From: Gammaproteobacteria bacterium | GTDB taxonomy: Bacteria; Pseudomonadota; Gammaproteobacteria; Steroidobacterales; JABDKV01 | Length of the DNA: 51,645 nt | NCBI GenBank assembly: GCA_024638445.1 | Contig: JAHEKH010000001.1 | Location: 1 to 51,645, forward strand | Direction of reading: 5' to 3' | Shown: positions 1 through 8,400 of the stretch, piece by piece | How the letters are laid out: each line of letters begins with the position of its first letter | Position numbering within the stretch: the first letter of the stretch is position 1 | The notes under the pieces: model-generated | What the model was told of the DNA's origin: nothing | Seen by the model: the letters and a program-made list of their open reading frames with translations, nothing else | The model's database searches: none | Translations under genes and position numbers: made by a program

Positions 1-1653
1 GATGTTGGCCATTTCTTTTTCCCAGGCGCTCCGGTCGACGTCGAGCAGGGCCTGCATGTCGGCATCGGGAACATCGATTCCGGTGAGGTCGATAGTGCCG
101 GGTGCCGGCAGCGCGCCAATCGGTGTGTCGACGGCCTCGGCGCCACCTTCGCAACGTTCGACGATCCAACGAAGCACGCGCAGGTTGTCACCGAACCCGG
201 GCCAGAGGAAGCGGCCGTCGGCGTCGCGACGGAACCAGTTGACGTGGAACATTTCCGGTCGATGGGTAAGCTGTTCACCGACACGAAGCCAGTGCTCCCA
301 GTAGTCGGCAAAGTTGTAGCCACAGAAAGGTTTCATGGCCATCGGGTCGCGGCGCACCACACCAACATCGCCGGTCGCAGCTGCAGTCGTCTCCGACGCG
401 ACGCTGGCGCCGACGAGCACGCCGTGGTTCCAGTCACGGGCCTGGTACACCAGGGGGGCCAGCTCACGGCGCCGTCCGCCAAATACGATGGCGGAGATCG
501 GTACGCCGCGAGGATCGTCCATCAGCGGGGTGTAGTCACGGTTTTGTCGTGCCGAAACGGTGAACCGGGAATTCGGGTGAGCCGCATTGCCGTCCGTGTA
601 GGGCTCGCCTCGCCAGTCGAGCGCGGGGCTGGATTCGTCGCGTCCCTCCCACCAGGGCTCGTTATCGGCCGTTACGCCAACATTGGTGAAGATAGTGTCG
701 TGACGAATCATGTCGAAAGCGTTGCGATTCGTTTGACGGCCCGTTCCGGGTACGACGCCGAAAAAACCGGATTCCGGGTTGATGGCATACAGCCGGCCAT
801 CGTCACCGGGGTGCAGCCAGGCGATGTCATCGCCTACGGTCCAGATTCTCCAGTCGTCCTGCGATTCGGGCGGCACCAGCATTGCCAGGTTGGTCTTGCC
901 GCACTGTGACGGAAATGCGGCGGCGATGTAACGAATGCGACCGGTCGGGTCCTGCAGACCGACGATCAGCATGTGCTCCGCCAGCCAGCCCTCCGAGCGC
1001 GCCTGGTAGCTGGCGATGCGCAGCGCATGACACTTCTTGCCCAGCAGTGCATTGCCGCCATAGCCGGATCCGATACTCTTGATCGACAGCTCTTCGGGGA
1101 AATGCATGATGTAGCGCTTCTCCGGATCGAGATCCCCGGTAGAGTGCAGCCCGCGCACAAATTTGCCGTCTTCCTCGATACGACGCAGGGCTGCGGTTCC
1201 CATGCGCGTCATGATGCGCATATTGGCCACGACATAGGGACTGTCGGTAATCTCGACGCCACAGCGGGAGTAGGGCGAATCGATCGGGCCCATGCAGTAC
1301 GGCACGACGTACAGCGTGCGGCCCGCCATACAGCCTTCAAACAGTCCGTCCACCAGGTTGTGTGCTTCGTCAGGCGCCATCCAGTTGTTGTTTGGACCTG
1401 CGTCAGCCTCGTTTTCCGTGCAGATGAAAGTGACGTGCTCGACGCGGGCAACATCGTTCGGGTCAGAGCGGTGGAGATAGCAGTTGGGCCAGCGCCCCTG
1501 GTCCAGTTCGAGCAGCGTCCCGTCATCCAGCATGCCGCGAATCAGTGAATCGTTTTCGTCGTCCGAACCGTCACACCAGTGAATTCTGTCTGGCCTGGTA
1601 TGTGCGGCGACTTCTTCAACCCATCGCCGGAGTTCGGTATTACTTGTCGTCAT
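1..1653 (-). CDS. pckG: Phosphoenolpyruvate carboxykinase (GTP), C-terminus cut by window edge
   Basis: GTP-dependent PEP carboxykinase interconverts oxaloacetate and phosphoenolpyruvate in the cytosol, the entry step of gluconeogenesis. The reverse strand is open for 551 codons from an ATG at 1653 to base 1, so roughly the last 50 residues of a family of about 600 lie outside the window. It shows the P-loop-like kinase-1 motif FPSQCGKTN, a kinase-2 stretch VGDDIAWLHPG, the segment NPESGFFGVVPGTG, and the N-terminal signature RWPNCYLHRSDPNDVARVEH. These are features of the GTP class, not the ATP class (pckA). It is transcribed away from the phasin-like gene, which precedes it on the same strand and is separated by a terminator. 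Identity is secure; only the 3' end is unseen. Confidence 0.95.
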   Translation of the reverse strand, partial: MTTSNTELRRWVEEVAAHTRPDRIHWCDGSDDENDSLIRGMLDDGTLLELDQGRWPNCYLHRSDPNDVARVEHVTFICTENEADAGPNNNWMAPDEAHNLVDGLFEGCMAGRTLYVVPYCMGPIDSPYSRCGVEITDSPYVVANMRIMTRMGTAALRRIEEDGKFVRGLHSTGDLDPEKRYIMHFPEELSIKSIGSGYGGNALLGKKCHALRIASYQARSEGWLAEHMLIVGLQDPTGRIRYIAAAFPSQCGKTNLAMLVPPESQDDWRIWTVGDDIAWLHPGDDGRLYAINPESGFFGVVPGTGRQTNRNAFDMIRHDTIFTNVGVTADNEPWWEGRDESSPALDWRGEPYTDGNAAHPNSRFTVSARQNRDYTPLMDDPRGVPISAIVFGGRRRELAPLVYQARDWNHGVLVGASVASETTAAATGDVGVVRRDPMAMKPFCGYNFADYWEHWLRVGEQLTHRPEMFHVNWFRRDADGRFLWPGFGDNLRVLRWIVERCEGGAEAVDTPIGALPAPGTIDLTGIDVPDADMQALLDVDRSAWEKEMANI

Positions 1654-1681
1654 AAAATTTGACCATCGGTAAGTTGGCGTC

Positions 1682-1710
1682 ATTATACAGACCACGCGGA
1701 CCCGTGCCGC
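1682..1710 (-). promoter_or_regulatory. Candidate sigma70 promoter for pckG
   Basis: The minus strand carries a perfect TATAAT (plus coordinates 1682-1687) 28 bases upstream of the pckG start. A good -35 hexamer is not evident; GCGGCA at 17-base spacing matches only half the consensus. The predicted leader is about 20 nt and has no strong Shine-Dalgarno sequence. The element sits immediately beyond the terminator of the upstream gene, as expected for an independent transcription unit. Confidence 0.5.
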
Positions 1711-1713
1711 AGG

Positions 1714-1745
1714 CAAAAAAAAGCCCCCGCGCAGGGCGCGGGGGC
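1714..1745 (-). terminator. Intrinsic terminator after the phasin-like gene
   Basis: GCCCCCGCGC (1723-1732) and GCGCGGGGGC (1736-1745) form a perfect 10-bp GC stem with a three-base loop. On the minus strand it is followed by nine U (A run at 1714-1722). This is a strong rho-independent terminator for the minus-strand gene ending at 1778, and it insulates pckG from it. Confidence 0.9.
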
Positions 1746-1777
1746 GATCAGCCGGGGGGCTAAGTCCATGACCCGAT

Positions 1778-2290
1778 TTAGTGCGTGGTTGCTTCTTCCA
1801 CGTGGTCGGAAATGTCTTCTGCCGCATTGGCTACAGCGTCGGCTGCGTCGTCGGCAGCATCTTCCAGCTTGTCGGCCATTGTGTATTCGCCACGCAGGTC
1901 GTTGAGCGTCTCGCGGACCAGCTGGCCCAGTTCGTTACGCACGTCGCCGAAGATCTCGAAAGTCTTGCGGATCTCATCGACGAAGCGGTCACGGGTTTCC
2001 GGGACCAGCTTGACCTGGCCGTCGACCAGCGAGCGGAAGCTGTTGGCGTCGGCGGCGGTACGCAGCCGGCGAGCGGTGCCTTCGAAGGTGCCTTCAATGA
2101 AGTCGGCCTGCTGGCGCACCAGGCGCGCGGCGCCTTCGTGCGAAATGCCGTTCAGCTTCAGCGTTTTGTCGGTGACGACGTCAAGCGGGCGCTTGCGGCG
2201 GGCGACCCATTCGGCGCCGTTGTCCAGGCCGTTGCGAACCTGGCGGGAAATCCGTCCAATCGGGGTGTCTTTAGTGGTTTCAGTCTGCAT
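1778..2290 (-). CDS. Phasin-like (polyhydroxyalkanoate granule-associated) protein
   Basis: A 170-residue, strongly helical, soluble protein without a signal peptide or membrane segment. Its middle (about residues 45-135) has the amphipathic heptad-like pattern of phasin-family proteins, which coat polyhydroxyalkanoate granules. The C-terminus (about 140-170) is Ala/Asp/Glu-rich with repeated AAD/DAA units. A Shine-Dalgarno AGAGGA lies about 8 bases before the ATG at 2290. The gene stands alone, with its own promoter, a candidate operator and a terminator. No PHA synthase is in the window, so the link to PHA rests on family resemblance and on the TGC/GCA repeats at the promoter. An alternative is a general stress-related helical protein of the wider phasin superfamily. 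Confidence 0.7.
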   Translation of the reverse strand: MQTETTKDTPIGRISRQVRNGLDNGAEWVARRKRPLDVVTDKTLKLNGISHEGAARLVRQQADFIEGTFEGTARRLRTAADANSFRSLVDGQVKLVPETRDRFVDEIRKTFEIFGDVRNELGQLVRETLNDLRGEYTMADKLEDAADDAADAVANAAEDISDHVEEATTH

Positions 2291-2303
2291 GTCAGGTTCC
2301 TCT

Positions 2304-2356
2304 TTGTGCAGTGCAATAAATTCTGGGGACCACTCTAATGGCGCACTGCAACAAAG
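2304..2356 (-). promoter_or_regulatory. Paired TGC/GCA-rich elements, possible PhaR-type operator
   Basis: Two related sequences flank the predicted start of phasin transcription. Read on the minus strand, one is TTTGTTGCAGTGCGC (plus 2341-2355), lying in the promoter spacer. The other is ATTGCACTGCACAAAG (plus 2304-2319), just downstream of the predicted start. TGC- and GCA-rich repeats of this kind are known targets of PhaR, the repressor of phasin genes that is released by PHA granules. Their placement suits repression. Binding by PhaR is inferred; no phaR gene is visible here. Confidence 0.4.
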
Positions 2357-2360
2357 TCAA
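2332..2360 (-). promoter_or_regulatory. Sigma70-type promoter for the phasin-like gene
   Basis: On the minus strand, TTGACT (plus 2355-2360, five of six matches to the -35 consensus) is followed after exactly 17 bases by TAGAGT (plus 2332-2337, four of six matches to -10). Transcription would start near 2325, giving a leader of about 35 nt to the ATG at 2290. Confidence 0.55.
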
Positions 2361-2451
2361 CACCCCGGGAACAGCCCTGGCTGTCATTTTCTTGACGCAG
2401 TTCTCATTATTTTCCAGATTTACCATAACTTTCATAAACTTATGTGGAATC

Positions 2452-2494
2452 TGTGAGCTTAGTCACGCCGGATTTTTGACGCTCCCCGTAGGAT
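2452..2494 (+). promoter_or_regulatory. Candidate CRP/Vfr-activated (class II) promoter of the DUF11 locus
   Basis: TGTGA-GCTTAG-TCACG at 2452-2467 matches nine of ten half-site positions of the CRP consensus TGTGA-N6-TCACA. A -10-like TAGGAT lies at 2489-2494, which would put the start of transcription near 2501. The palindrome centre is then about 41.5 bases upstream, the spacing of class II CRP-dependent promoters. There is no good -35 hexamer at the right distance, which also fits activator dependence. It is the only promoter-like signal with a strong palindrome before the genes at 2660-11340. Confidence 0.45.
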
Positions 2495-2659
2495 TTTCTG
2501 CGTGGCGATGGCGCCCACCGGGTCTTCAGGGAAATCGAATTAGCCGTCGCAAGGGACTGTTTTTCATGGCAACGCTCCGCAGGCAACCGCCATCGTCAAC
2601 GACCGGCAGCCGGGTCAGGTACCCCGCGCCGGAGCGGTTTGGTGTGTGGAGAGTTACGC

Positions 2660-3649
2660 GTGAAAGACACGAAGAAAATACTGGCTCTGGCCCTGGTCAG
2701 CCTGACCTGGTCACCCGCGGCTTTTGCCGTCGGCACGGTAGCCGGTACCGATATCGACAACGTGGCGGAGGTCTCCTACGAGGTTTCCGGATCCGAGGTC
2801 ACCGAGACTTCCAATAACGTCGTCGTCACCGTTGCCGAAGTACTCGACGTTGTCGTGACTCTGCAGAGCCCACCCAAGCCGGTGGCCCCCGGTGACGCTG
2901 CGGAAGAATTGTTGTTCCGGGTGACCAACACCGGTAACGGCAACGAGGCATTTTCGCTCGTACTCGACAGCGCACTGGCCGGCGATGATTTCAACCCGGT
3001 GCCGTCAGCACCGTCCTCTATTTATTTCGATACCGACGGCAGTGGCGACCTTTCCGCCGGTGACACGCCGTATAACCCTGGCGTCAATGATCCCGTGCTG
3101 GCCCCTGACGCAGCCGTCGACGTTTTTATCGTCAACGATATACCGGCGGGCGTGCTCGACGGCCAGATCGGCCGCAGCCTGCTCGATGCTGCCGCAACCA
3201 CCGGCAGCGGTGCGCCGGGCACCGTGTTTGCCGGCGCCGGCGATGCTGGCGTCGATGCGGTAGCCGGAAACTCGGGCGCCAACGACGATGACACCGGTGA
3301 ATACGTCGTGTCCGACGTGCAGCTGGCTATTGCCAAGTCTGCAGCAGTTGCCGATCAGTTCGGCGGCACCGAGCCGATTCCGGGCGCGCAGATCACCTAC
3401 ACGATTGTCGTGACGCCATCCGGCGGCGGTACTGCGGCCAACAGCCTGTTCAATGACCGGGTTCCGGCCAACACGACATACGTGCCCGGGACGATCACGG
3501 TGAATGGCACGCCAATGAGCGACGCGCCTGACGCCGATGCTGCACAGCTGATCACCCTGGCCGGTGACCCCACCGTCAACGTGTTGCTGGGCGATCTGAC
3601 GTCGGCCAGCGGCCCGCAGACGATCGTGTTCACGGTAACGATTGACTGA
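2660..3649 (+). CDS. Exported DUF11-type surface/periplasmic protein (first gene of locus)
   Basis: A 329-residue secreted protein of unknown function. The GTG at 2660 is preferred over an upstream GTG at 2639 because it follows GGAG at proper spacing and begins a clean signal peptide ([14 protein letters not shown], cleavage after AFA). Residues about 28-45 carry the motif [17 protein letters not shown], shared with two other proteins of the locus. Next comes a beta-rich domain with an acidic loop [12 protein letters not shown] (124-135) resembling an EF-hand/dockerin calcium loop, then VFIVNDIP. After an Ala/Gly-rich linker, a DUF11-like domain (about 225-329) ends exactly with its last strand, FTVTID. 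There is no lipobox, sortase motif or PEP-CTERM tail. The layout is paralogous to the gene at 4221. Role not known. Confidence 0.8.
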   Translation: MKDTKKILALALVSLTWSPAAFAVGTVAGTDIDNVAEVSYEVSGSEVTETSNNVVVTVAEVLDVVVTLQSPPKPVAPGDAAEELLFRVTNTGNGNEAFSLVLDSALAGDDFNPVPSAPSSIYFDTDGSGDLSAGDTPYNPGVNDPVLAPDAAVDVFIVNDIPAGVLDGQIGRSLLDAAATTGSGAPGTVFAGAGDAGVDAVAGNSGANDDDTGEYVVSDVQLAIAKSAAVADQFGGTEPIPGAQITYTIVVTPSGGGTAANSLFNDRVPANTTYVPGTITVNGTPMSDAPDADAAQLITLAGDPTVNVLLGDLTSASGPQTIVFTVTID

Positions 3650-3675
3650 ATAAACACAGAGAGAGGGACAAGGCA

Positions 3676-4149
3676 ATGAAGATATTTATCCTGGCGATAG
3701 CCGCTTTAATACCGGTGATGACGCTCGCCGAGAGCGCCGTACAGGTTCAGACCGTCGCCCAGAAGGAAGAAATCGTGCTCAACGAGCGCGGTGAGTCGGA
3801 AACCAGGCTGGTGCCGGTGACGACCGTGGTGCCGGGTGACGAGGTCATCTACACCATCACGTTTACGAATAACGGCGATGCCGACGCGCAGTCGGTAACC
3901 GTGACTGACCCGGTGCCACAGCAAATGCGCTATGTCGACGGCTCCGCCTTTGGTGGCGGTACCGACATTGTTTTCTCCATCGATGGCGGAAAGACCTTTG
4001 CCGCAGCCGGGGAACTGGTGGTTCAGGAAGCCGACGGCAGCGTGCGCCAGGCGCGCGCAGAGGACTACACCCACATTCGCTGGACCATGCGCAGTCCGCT
4101 GCAGCCCGGCAAGCGGGGCTACGCCCGTTTCCGTGCGCAGCTGCGCTGA
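3676..4149 (+). CDS. Small exported protein with a single DUF11 domain
   Basis: A 157-residue protein with a signal peptide ([18 protein letters not shown]) and one DUF11-like domain. The domain includes [20 protein letters not shown] and then VTDPVP, the usual opening of this Ig-like fold. It ends in the strand ARFRAQLR at the very C-terminus, as in its two neighbours. It lies 26 bases after the preceding gene, with a purine-rich GAGAGAGGGA ribosome-binding region. It lacks the shared N-terminal NxAxVxY motif and the calcium-like loop, so it is a minimal subunit of the set. Its function is unknown. DUF11 domains are widespread in bacterial surface proteins, where they serve as repeating structural modules. 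Confidence 0.75.
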   Translation: MKIFILAIAALIPVMTLAESAVQVQTVAQKEEIVLNERGESETRLVPVTTVVPGDEVIYTITFTNNGDADAQSVTVTDPVPQQMRYVDGSAFGGGTDIVFSIDGGKTFAAAGELVVQEADGSVRQARAEDYTHIRWTMRSPLQPGKRGYARFRAQLR

Positions 4150-4220
4150 TCCAATCGTTTACAGAACCGACGAAGACGAGGGAGTGCCGCTAGAGAGGCA
4201 CAACACCTGGAGAGTATGAA

Positions 4221-5429
4221 ATGAGCAAGTTTGGCCAATTAACCCGGTACGCGACAGCGAGTGTAGCCTTGATGGGCCTGGTCGCCAGCCTGCCGGCGGT
4301 CGCCGCAGGCACCGACCCGGGCGGCACGCGCGCTGGCACCTCGGTGTTCAACCAGGCGCAAATTCAGTACCAGGTCAACGGCGTTGCCCAGACACCGGTA
4401 TTGAGCGACAACGACGGCAACTCTGCGAATGGGATTTCGCCAACCGAATTCGTGGTGGATCGCAAGCTGGATGTGCTGGTGGCCGAAACGAGTCTCAATT
4501 ACAACAGCGCAACGACGGCGACGGTCGTGCCTGGGCAAAGCGGTGCCGTTCTCGCCTGGACCGTTACTAACGAGGGTAACCAGGTGCAGGATTTCCTGCT
4601 GACGGCATCGGCAACCGGTTTCGACCCCTTTGGCGGTGCGGATAACTTCGATGCAGCCGGCGTCTCGGTTTTCGTCGACGTAGACGGCGACGGGTTGTAT
4701 GATCCGCTCGTCGACACGGCGACCTTTGTCGATGAGCTGGATATAAACCAGTCTGTAACTGTTTTCCTGGTCGCCGATATCCCGCTGGCTCAGGCTGACG
4801 GCGATATCGCAGCATACGTGCTCGAAGCCCAGGTTGCCGAAGGCGGTGCGGCCGGGGCGGGCGCGGCGATAACTACAGATGACAGAGCTTCGGCCGATAC
4901 AACGTTGGGCGTGGAAGATGTTTTCGCGGACGGCGAAAACGTCAATCATGCCGGCGACAGTGACCGGGACGGTATCCATTCGTCTGAGGATGCCTTCCAG
5001 GTGGCGGCGGCGGTGTTGTCCGTGCTGAAGAGCTCGCAGGTGATCAGCGATCCGTTTACCTGCCCGGGTGGTGTCTGCCCAGCAGGAGCCAATCCGAAGG
5101 CAATTCCGGGCGCGATTGTGGAGTACATAGTGACCATTTCAAACGCGGTGGGTGGTTCCACGGCAAGCAGCGTCGTGATCTCCGACGATCTCAGCAGCGA
5201 GATGGGCGGTGCCAACCCCAGCCTGGCATTCGTAGCGGACCAGTACGGGGCGGCCGGCGATATTCGCCTGGTCTACACCCCCAGCGCCGGTGCGCCGGTG
5301 ACCACCGATCTCACTGAAGAAGCAGACGCCGATAACGGGCAGTTCATCGCCAGCGTGATAACGGTCAATAACGTGACCCTCAATCCGGGCGACCAGGCTG
5401 ACGTGAGTTTTCGCGTAGAAATACAGTAA
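4221..5429 (+). CDS. Exported DUF11-type protein with calcium-like loops, paralogue of the 2660 gene
   Basis: A 402-residue exported protein with a signal peptide of about 29 residues ending in AVAA. The motif AGTSVFNQAQIQYQVNG follows shortly after cleavage, matching the start of the 2660 product. A first beta domain holds VTNEGN, an acidic loop DVDGDGLYDPLVD (153-165) and VFLVADIP. A second acidic loop, DSDRDGIHSSED, lies at 246-257. The last ~130 residues are a DUF11-like domain (IPGAIVEYIVTISNA) ending in the strand VSFRVEIQ. Order and motifs match the 2660 product, so the two are paralogues. Two cysteines in CPGGVC could form a disulphide. It lies 20 bases before the giant gene at 5449. 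Function unknown. Confidence 0.78.
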   Translation: MSKFGQLTRYATASVALMGLVASLPAVAAGTDPGGTRAGTSVFNQAQIQYQVNGVAQTPVLSDNDGNSANGISPTEFVVDRKLDVLVAETSLNYNSATTATVVPGQSGAVLAWTVTNEGNQVQDFLLTASATGFDPFGGADNFDAAGVSVFVDVDGDGLYDPLVDTATFVDELDINQSVTVFLVADIPLAQADGDIAAYVLEAQVAEGGAAGAGAAITTDDRASADTTLGVEDVFADGENVNHAGDSDRDGIHSSEDAFQVAAAVLSVLKSSQVISDPFTCPGGVCPAGANPKAIPGAIVEYIVTISNAVGGSTASSVVISDDLSSEMGGANPSLAFVADQYGAAGDIRLVYTPSAGAPVTTDLTEEADADNGQFIASVITVNNVTLNPGDQADVSFRVEIQ

Positions 5430-5448
5430 CCAGGAGGAAGCGGCGCGC

Positions 5449-8400
5449 ATGACTACGCGCACCGACGGTATATACAAGAAAACGCGGCGCAAGAGGCTTA
5501 TCCGCTTACCCGCATTTCTTTCAGGCAAAGACGCGCGCCACACCCTGGCGCGCGTCGTTGCGTTGCTGACCGGTGCAATCGTGCCGGTCCTCGGTGCAGC
5601 TGCGACTCCACCGGGCACGCTTATACCCAACGTTGCCACCGTCTCTTACACGGTGGTCAGCGGCAACAGCCGGTCAGTCAGCAGCAACACCGCTGCAGTC
5701 GTTTCCAAGCTGCGACGCACCCAGGCCTCCGTCGATTTCGTCCGGGTCAGCCCTGGCAGCTTTGATTTTTCGGCGCCTACCGGCCCGACATCCTGCGAAA
5801 CGGGCTCTGGCCTGGCCCAGCTGCCGGCACCGACGCTGGCGGATGGAACGGAGCTCGACGTCAGCGATCCGCAGCCGTTGAGCAGCACCCAGTTTTTTCA
5901 TACCGGCGAGGCATTTTTCGTCCAGGTCAGCGATCTCGACCAGAACCTCGACGCAGCGACCGCCGAGACGGTCAGGGTGCAGCTCGAGGTTGCGGCCTCA
6001 GGCGACCTGGAGATCGTCGAGCTGACTGAGTCAGCCGCCGACAGCGGCGAGTTCATCGGCTATGTGCCCAGCGGCCGTATGCCGGGTGTGCGCCACGACT
6101 GCGTGCTGCAGGTTGCAGCCGGTTTTGACGTCAGCGTGATGTACGTCGATCCCTCCGACCCCAGCGATATCAGCTCCGACTCGGCGCTGGTCGACCCGCT
6201 GGGCCTGGTTTTCGATTCCACCACCGGCCAGCCGCTCAACGATGCCATCGTACGGCTGATCGACGTCGCGACCGGATTGCCGGCGCTGGTTGTCGGTGAC
6301 GACGGGGTGAGCGAATTCCCGGCCGAAGTCGTCAGCGGCGGTGTCGCAACTGACAGCGGCGGCACCGACTACGATTTTGCGCCGGGCAACTATCGTTTCC
6401 CGCTGGTTAGTCCGGGCCAGTACCGCCTGGAGGTCACGCCGCCGGCCGGTTACGCGGCGCCGTCCACGGTGGCCATCATCGAGTTGCAGGCTTTGCCGGG
6501 AGCGCCGTTCAGCCTGGGGCCCGGCTCATTCGGCGATCCGTTCATGGTTGATCCCGGTCCTGCGATCATGATCGATATTCCCCTGGATCCGGTTTCGACT
6601 GCGCTGTTCCTGCAGAAGTCGACCACGACTGCGGTGGCCTCGCTCGGCGATTTCATCAAGTATACGCTCACCCTCGACAACGCCGATTCCCAGCGCACGG
6701 TCAACGATATTCTTGTCGATGACGACCTGCCGGTCGGTCTGCGCCTCATCCCCGGTTCCGTGCGGGTCGGTGGTGCTGCCGCAGACGACCCGGTTGTGAG
6801 CAGCGACCGCCGCCGTCTGACTTTCGACGTCGGTGACCTGGCGCCCGGGCAGCGTGTCACTATTGACTATGTTGCTGAACTGGCGGCCGGCACCAAGGGG
6901 CCGGAGGTGGTCAACAGCGCAATGGCCAGGGCTGCCGGCGGCGCGGAGTCGAACCTGGCAACGGCGTCAGTCCGTATCGCCGAGGCACTGTTCCGCAGTC
7001 ACAGCACCGTCGTCGGCCGGGCGATCCTGGGCAGTTGCGATAACAACGTTGCTAATGACGACAACGGTCTCGAGGGCGTGCGAATCTACCTCGACGACGG
7101 CCGTTACGCGGTAACCGACGAGGGCGGGCGCTATCACTTCGAGGGGCTGCAGCCCGGCACCCATGTCGTGCAGCTGGACGTCGACACCGTGCCGGAGGGC
7201 TACGAGATCGTTCACTGCGAGCGCAACGCCCGGTTTGCCGGCCGCGCCTATTCGCAGTTTGTCGATCTTCGCCCCGGCGCCCTGTGGCGCGCCGATTTCC
7301 ACCTGCGCGCGCTCCCGGCGCCGACCGGCGAAGTCGCGGTCAACCTGTCGTCTGCGACCGCAGCCCGGGATGTCATTTACACGCTTGCCATTAGCGGGAA
7401 TGGCATTCCAGTGAGCAACGTCAAGGCAATGGTCATGCTGCCCGATGACGTCATCTATGTGCCGGGCAGTTCGCGGCAGGCAGATGCCCGGATTGGCGAC
7501 CCCCAGATCAACGGTAACCTGCTGGTTTATCCGCTGCCCGATTCCAGCGGTGAACCCTGGCTGACCGAAATACGTTTCCGTGGCCTGCCCGGCGCCAGCG
7601 CCGGTGAATACGTCACGAAGGCGCTGGTGAGCTTCGACTCGGCCACCGCAAAGCGGCAGCGTACGCCGCTGGCCGACAACACGCTCATCCGTGAACCGCC
7701 GGAATCCGAACGGGTCGATTTCGTCTTTGAGACTCATTTCGATACCCGGAGGGCCGAGCTCAAGCCGCGGGACCGGGCTGCAATCGCCGACGCGCTCGCA
7801 GGTTGGGACGATGCCAGTGATATCCATGTTGTCGTGACCGGTCATACCGACTCGGTACGGATCGCGCCGCAGAATCGACATGAGTTCGCGGATAACTACG
7901 TCCTGTCGAAAGCCCGGGCGCGTGCGGCCGCGGATTTCGTCCGGTCACTGCTGAAGCTGGCGCCGGAACAGGTCAGTCTGCGGGGCTACGGCCCGGACCA
8001 GCCGCTGGCCAGTAACTCCACCGCCGCAGGCCGGGCACAAAACCGCCGGGTTGAGATCCAGGTGTGGGGCGAAATTCCGCTCATGCCCGGCGCCATTCGC
8101 CTGGGCAAACGCCACAGCGGGCCACAGCGGCTGGAGCTCGCAGCCGAAGCTCCGCTCACGCTGTCGCAGGCGCCGCTCGAGGCTGGCGACCCTATGGCGG
8201 ACTACGCGGATACCGGCTGGATTTCGCGCCTGGCGCCGGGCATCGAGCTGCTGCTGCCACAGCCGGGTTACAACCCGCCGATTCCATCGCTACGTATCGC
8301 GGTCAAGCACGCGCCCGGCCAGGCGGTGGAGCTGACCTTGAATGGCGAACCGGTCAGTCCGCTGAGCTTCGAAGGCACCGATACCAACGGCGAAAAAACG

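Larger units (their letters stand above)
2291..2659. other. Intergenic control region between the phasin-like gene and the DUF11 locus
   Basis: These 369 bases separate divergent transcription units. The left end holds the phasin promoter and repeats. The middle, about 2390-2450, is clearly more AT-rich than the surroundings. A CRP/Vfr-like palindrome and a -10-like TAGGAT follow at 2452-2494. From 2500 to 2640 I see no gene; the open frame from 2338 lacks a ribosome binding site and family resemblance and ends inside the first DUF11 gene in another frame. Confidence 0.7.

Noticed and set aside
244-909. 221-codon plus-strand frame opposite pckG
   Set aside because: Shadow of the strongly conserved pckG on the other strand; no recognisable protein.
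2476-2504. TTGACG at 2476-2481 as a -35 box for the DUF11 locus
   Set aside because: At 17-base spacing the -10 would be TGCGTG, a poor match; the TAGGAT with the CRP-like palindrome is more coherent.
2338-2817. 159-codon open frame on the plus strand before and into the first DUF11 gene
   Set aside because: No ribosome binding site, composition unlike a protein, and it overlaps the better-supported exported gene in another frame.
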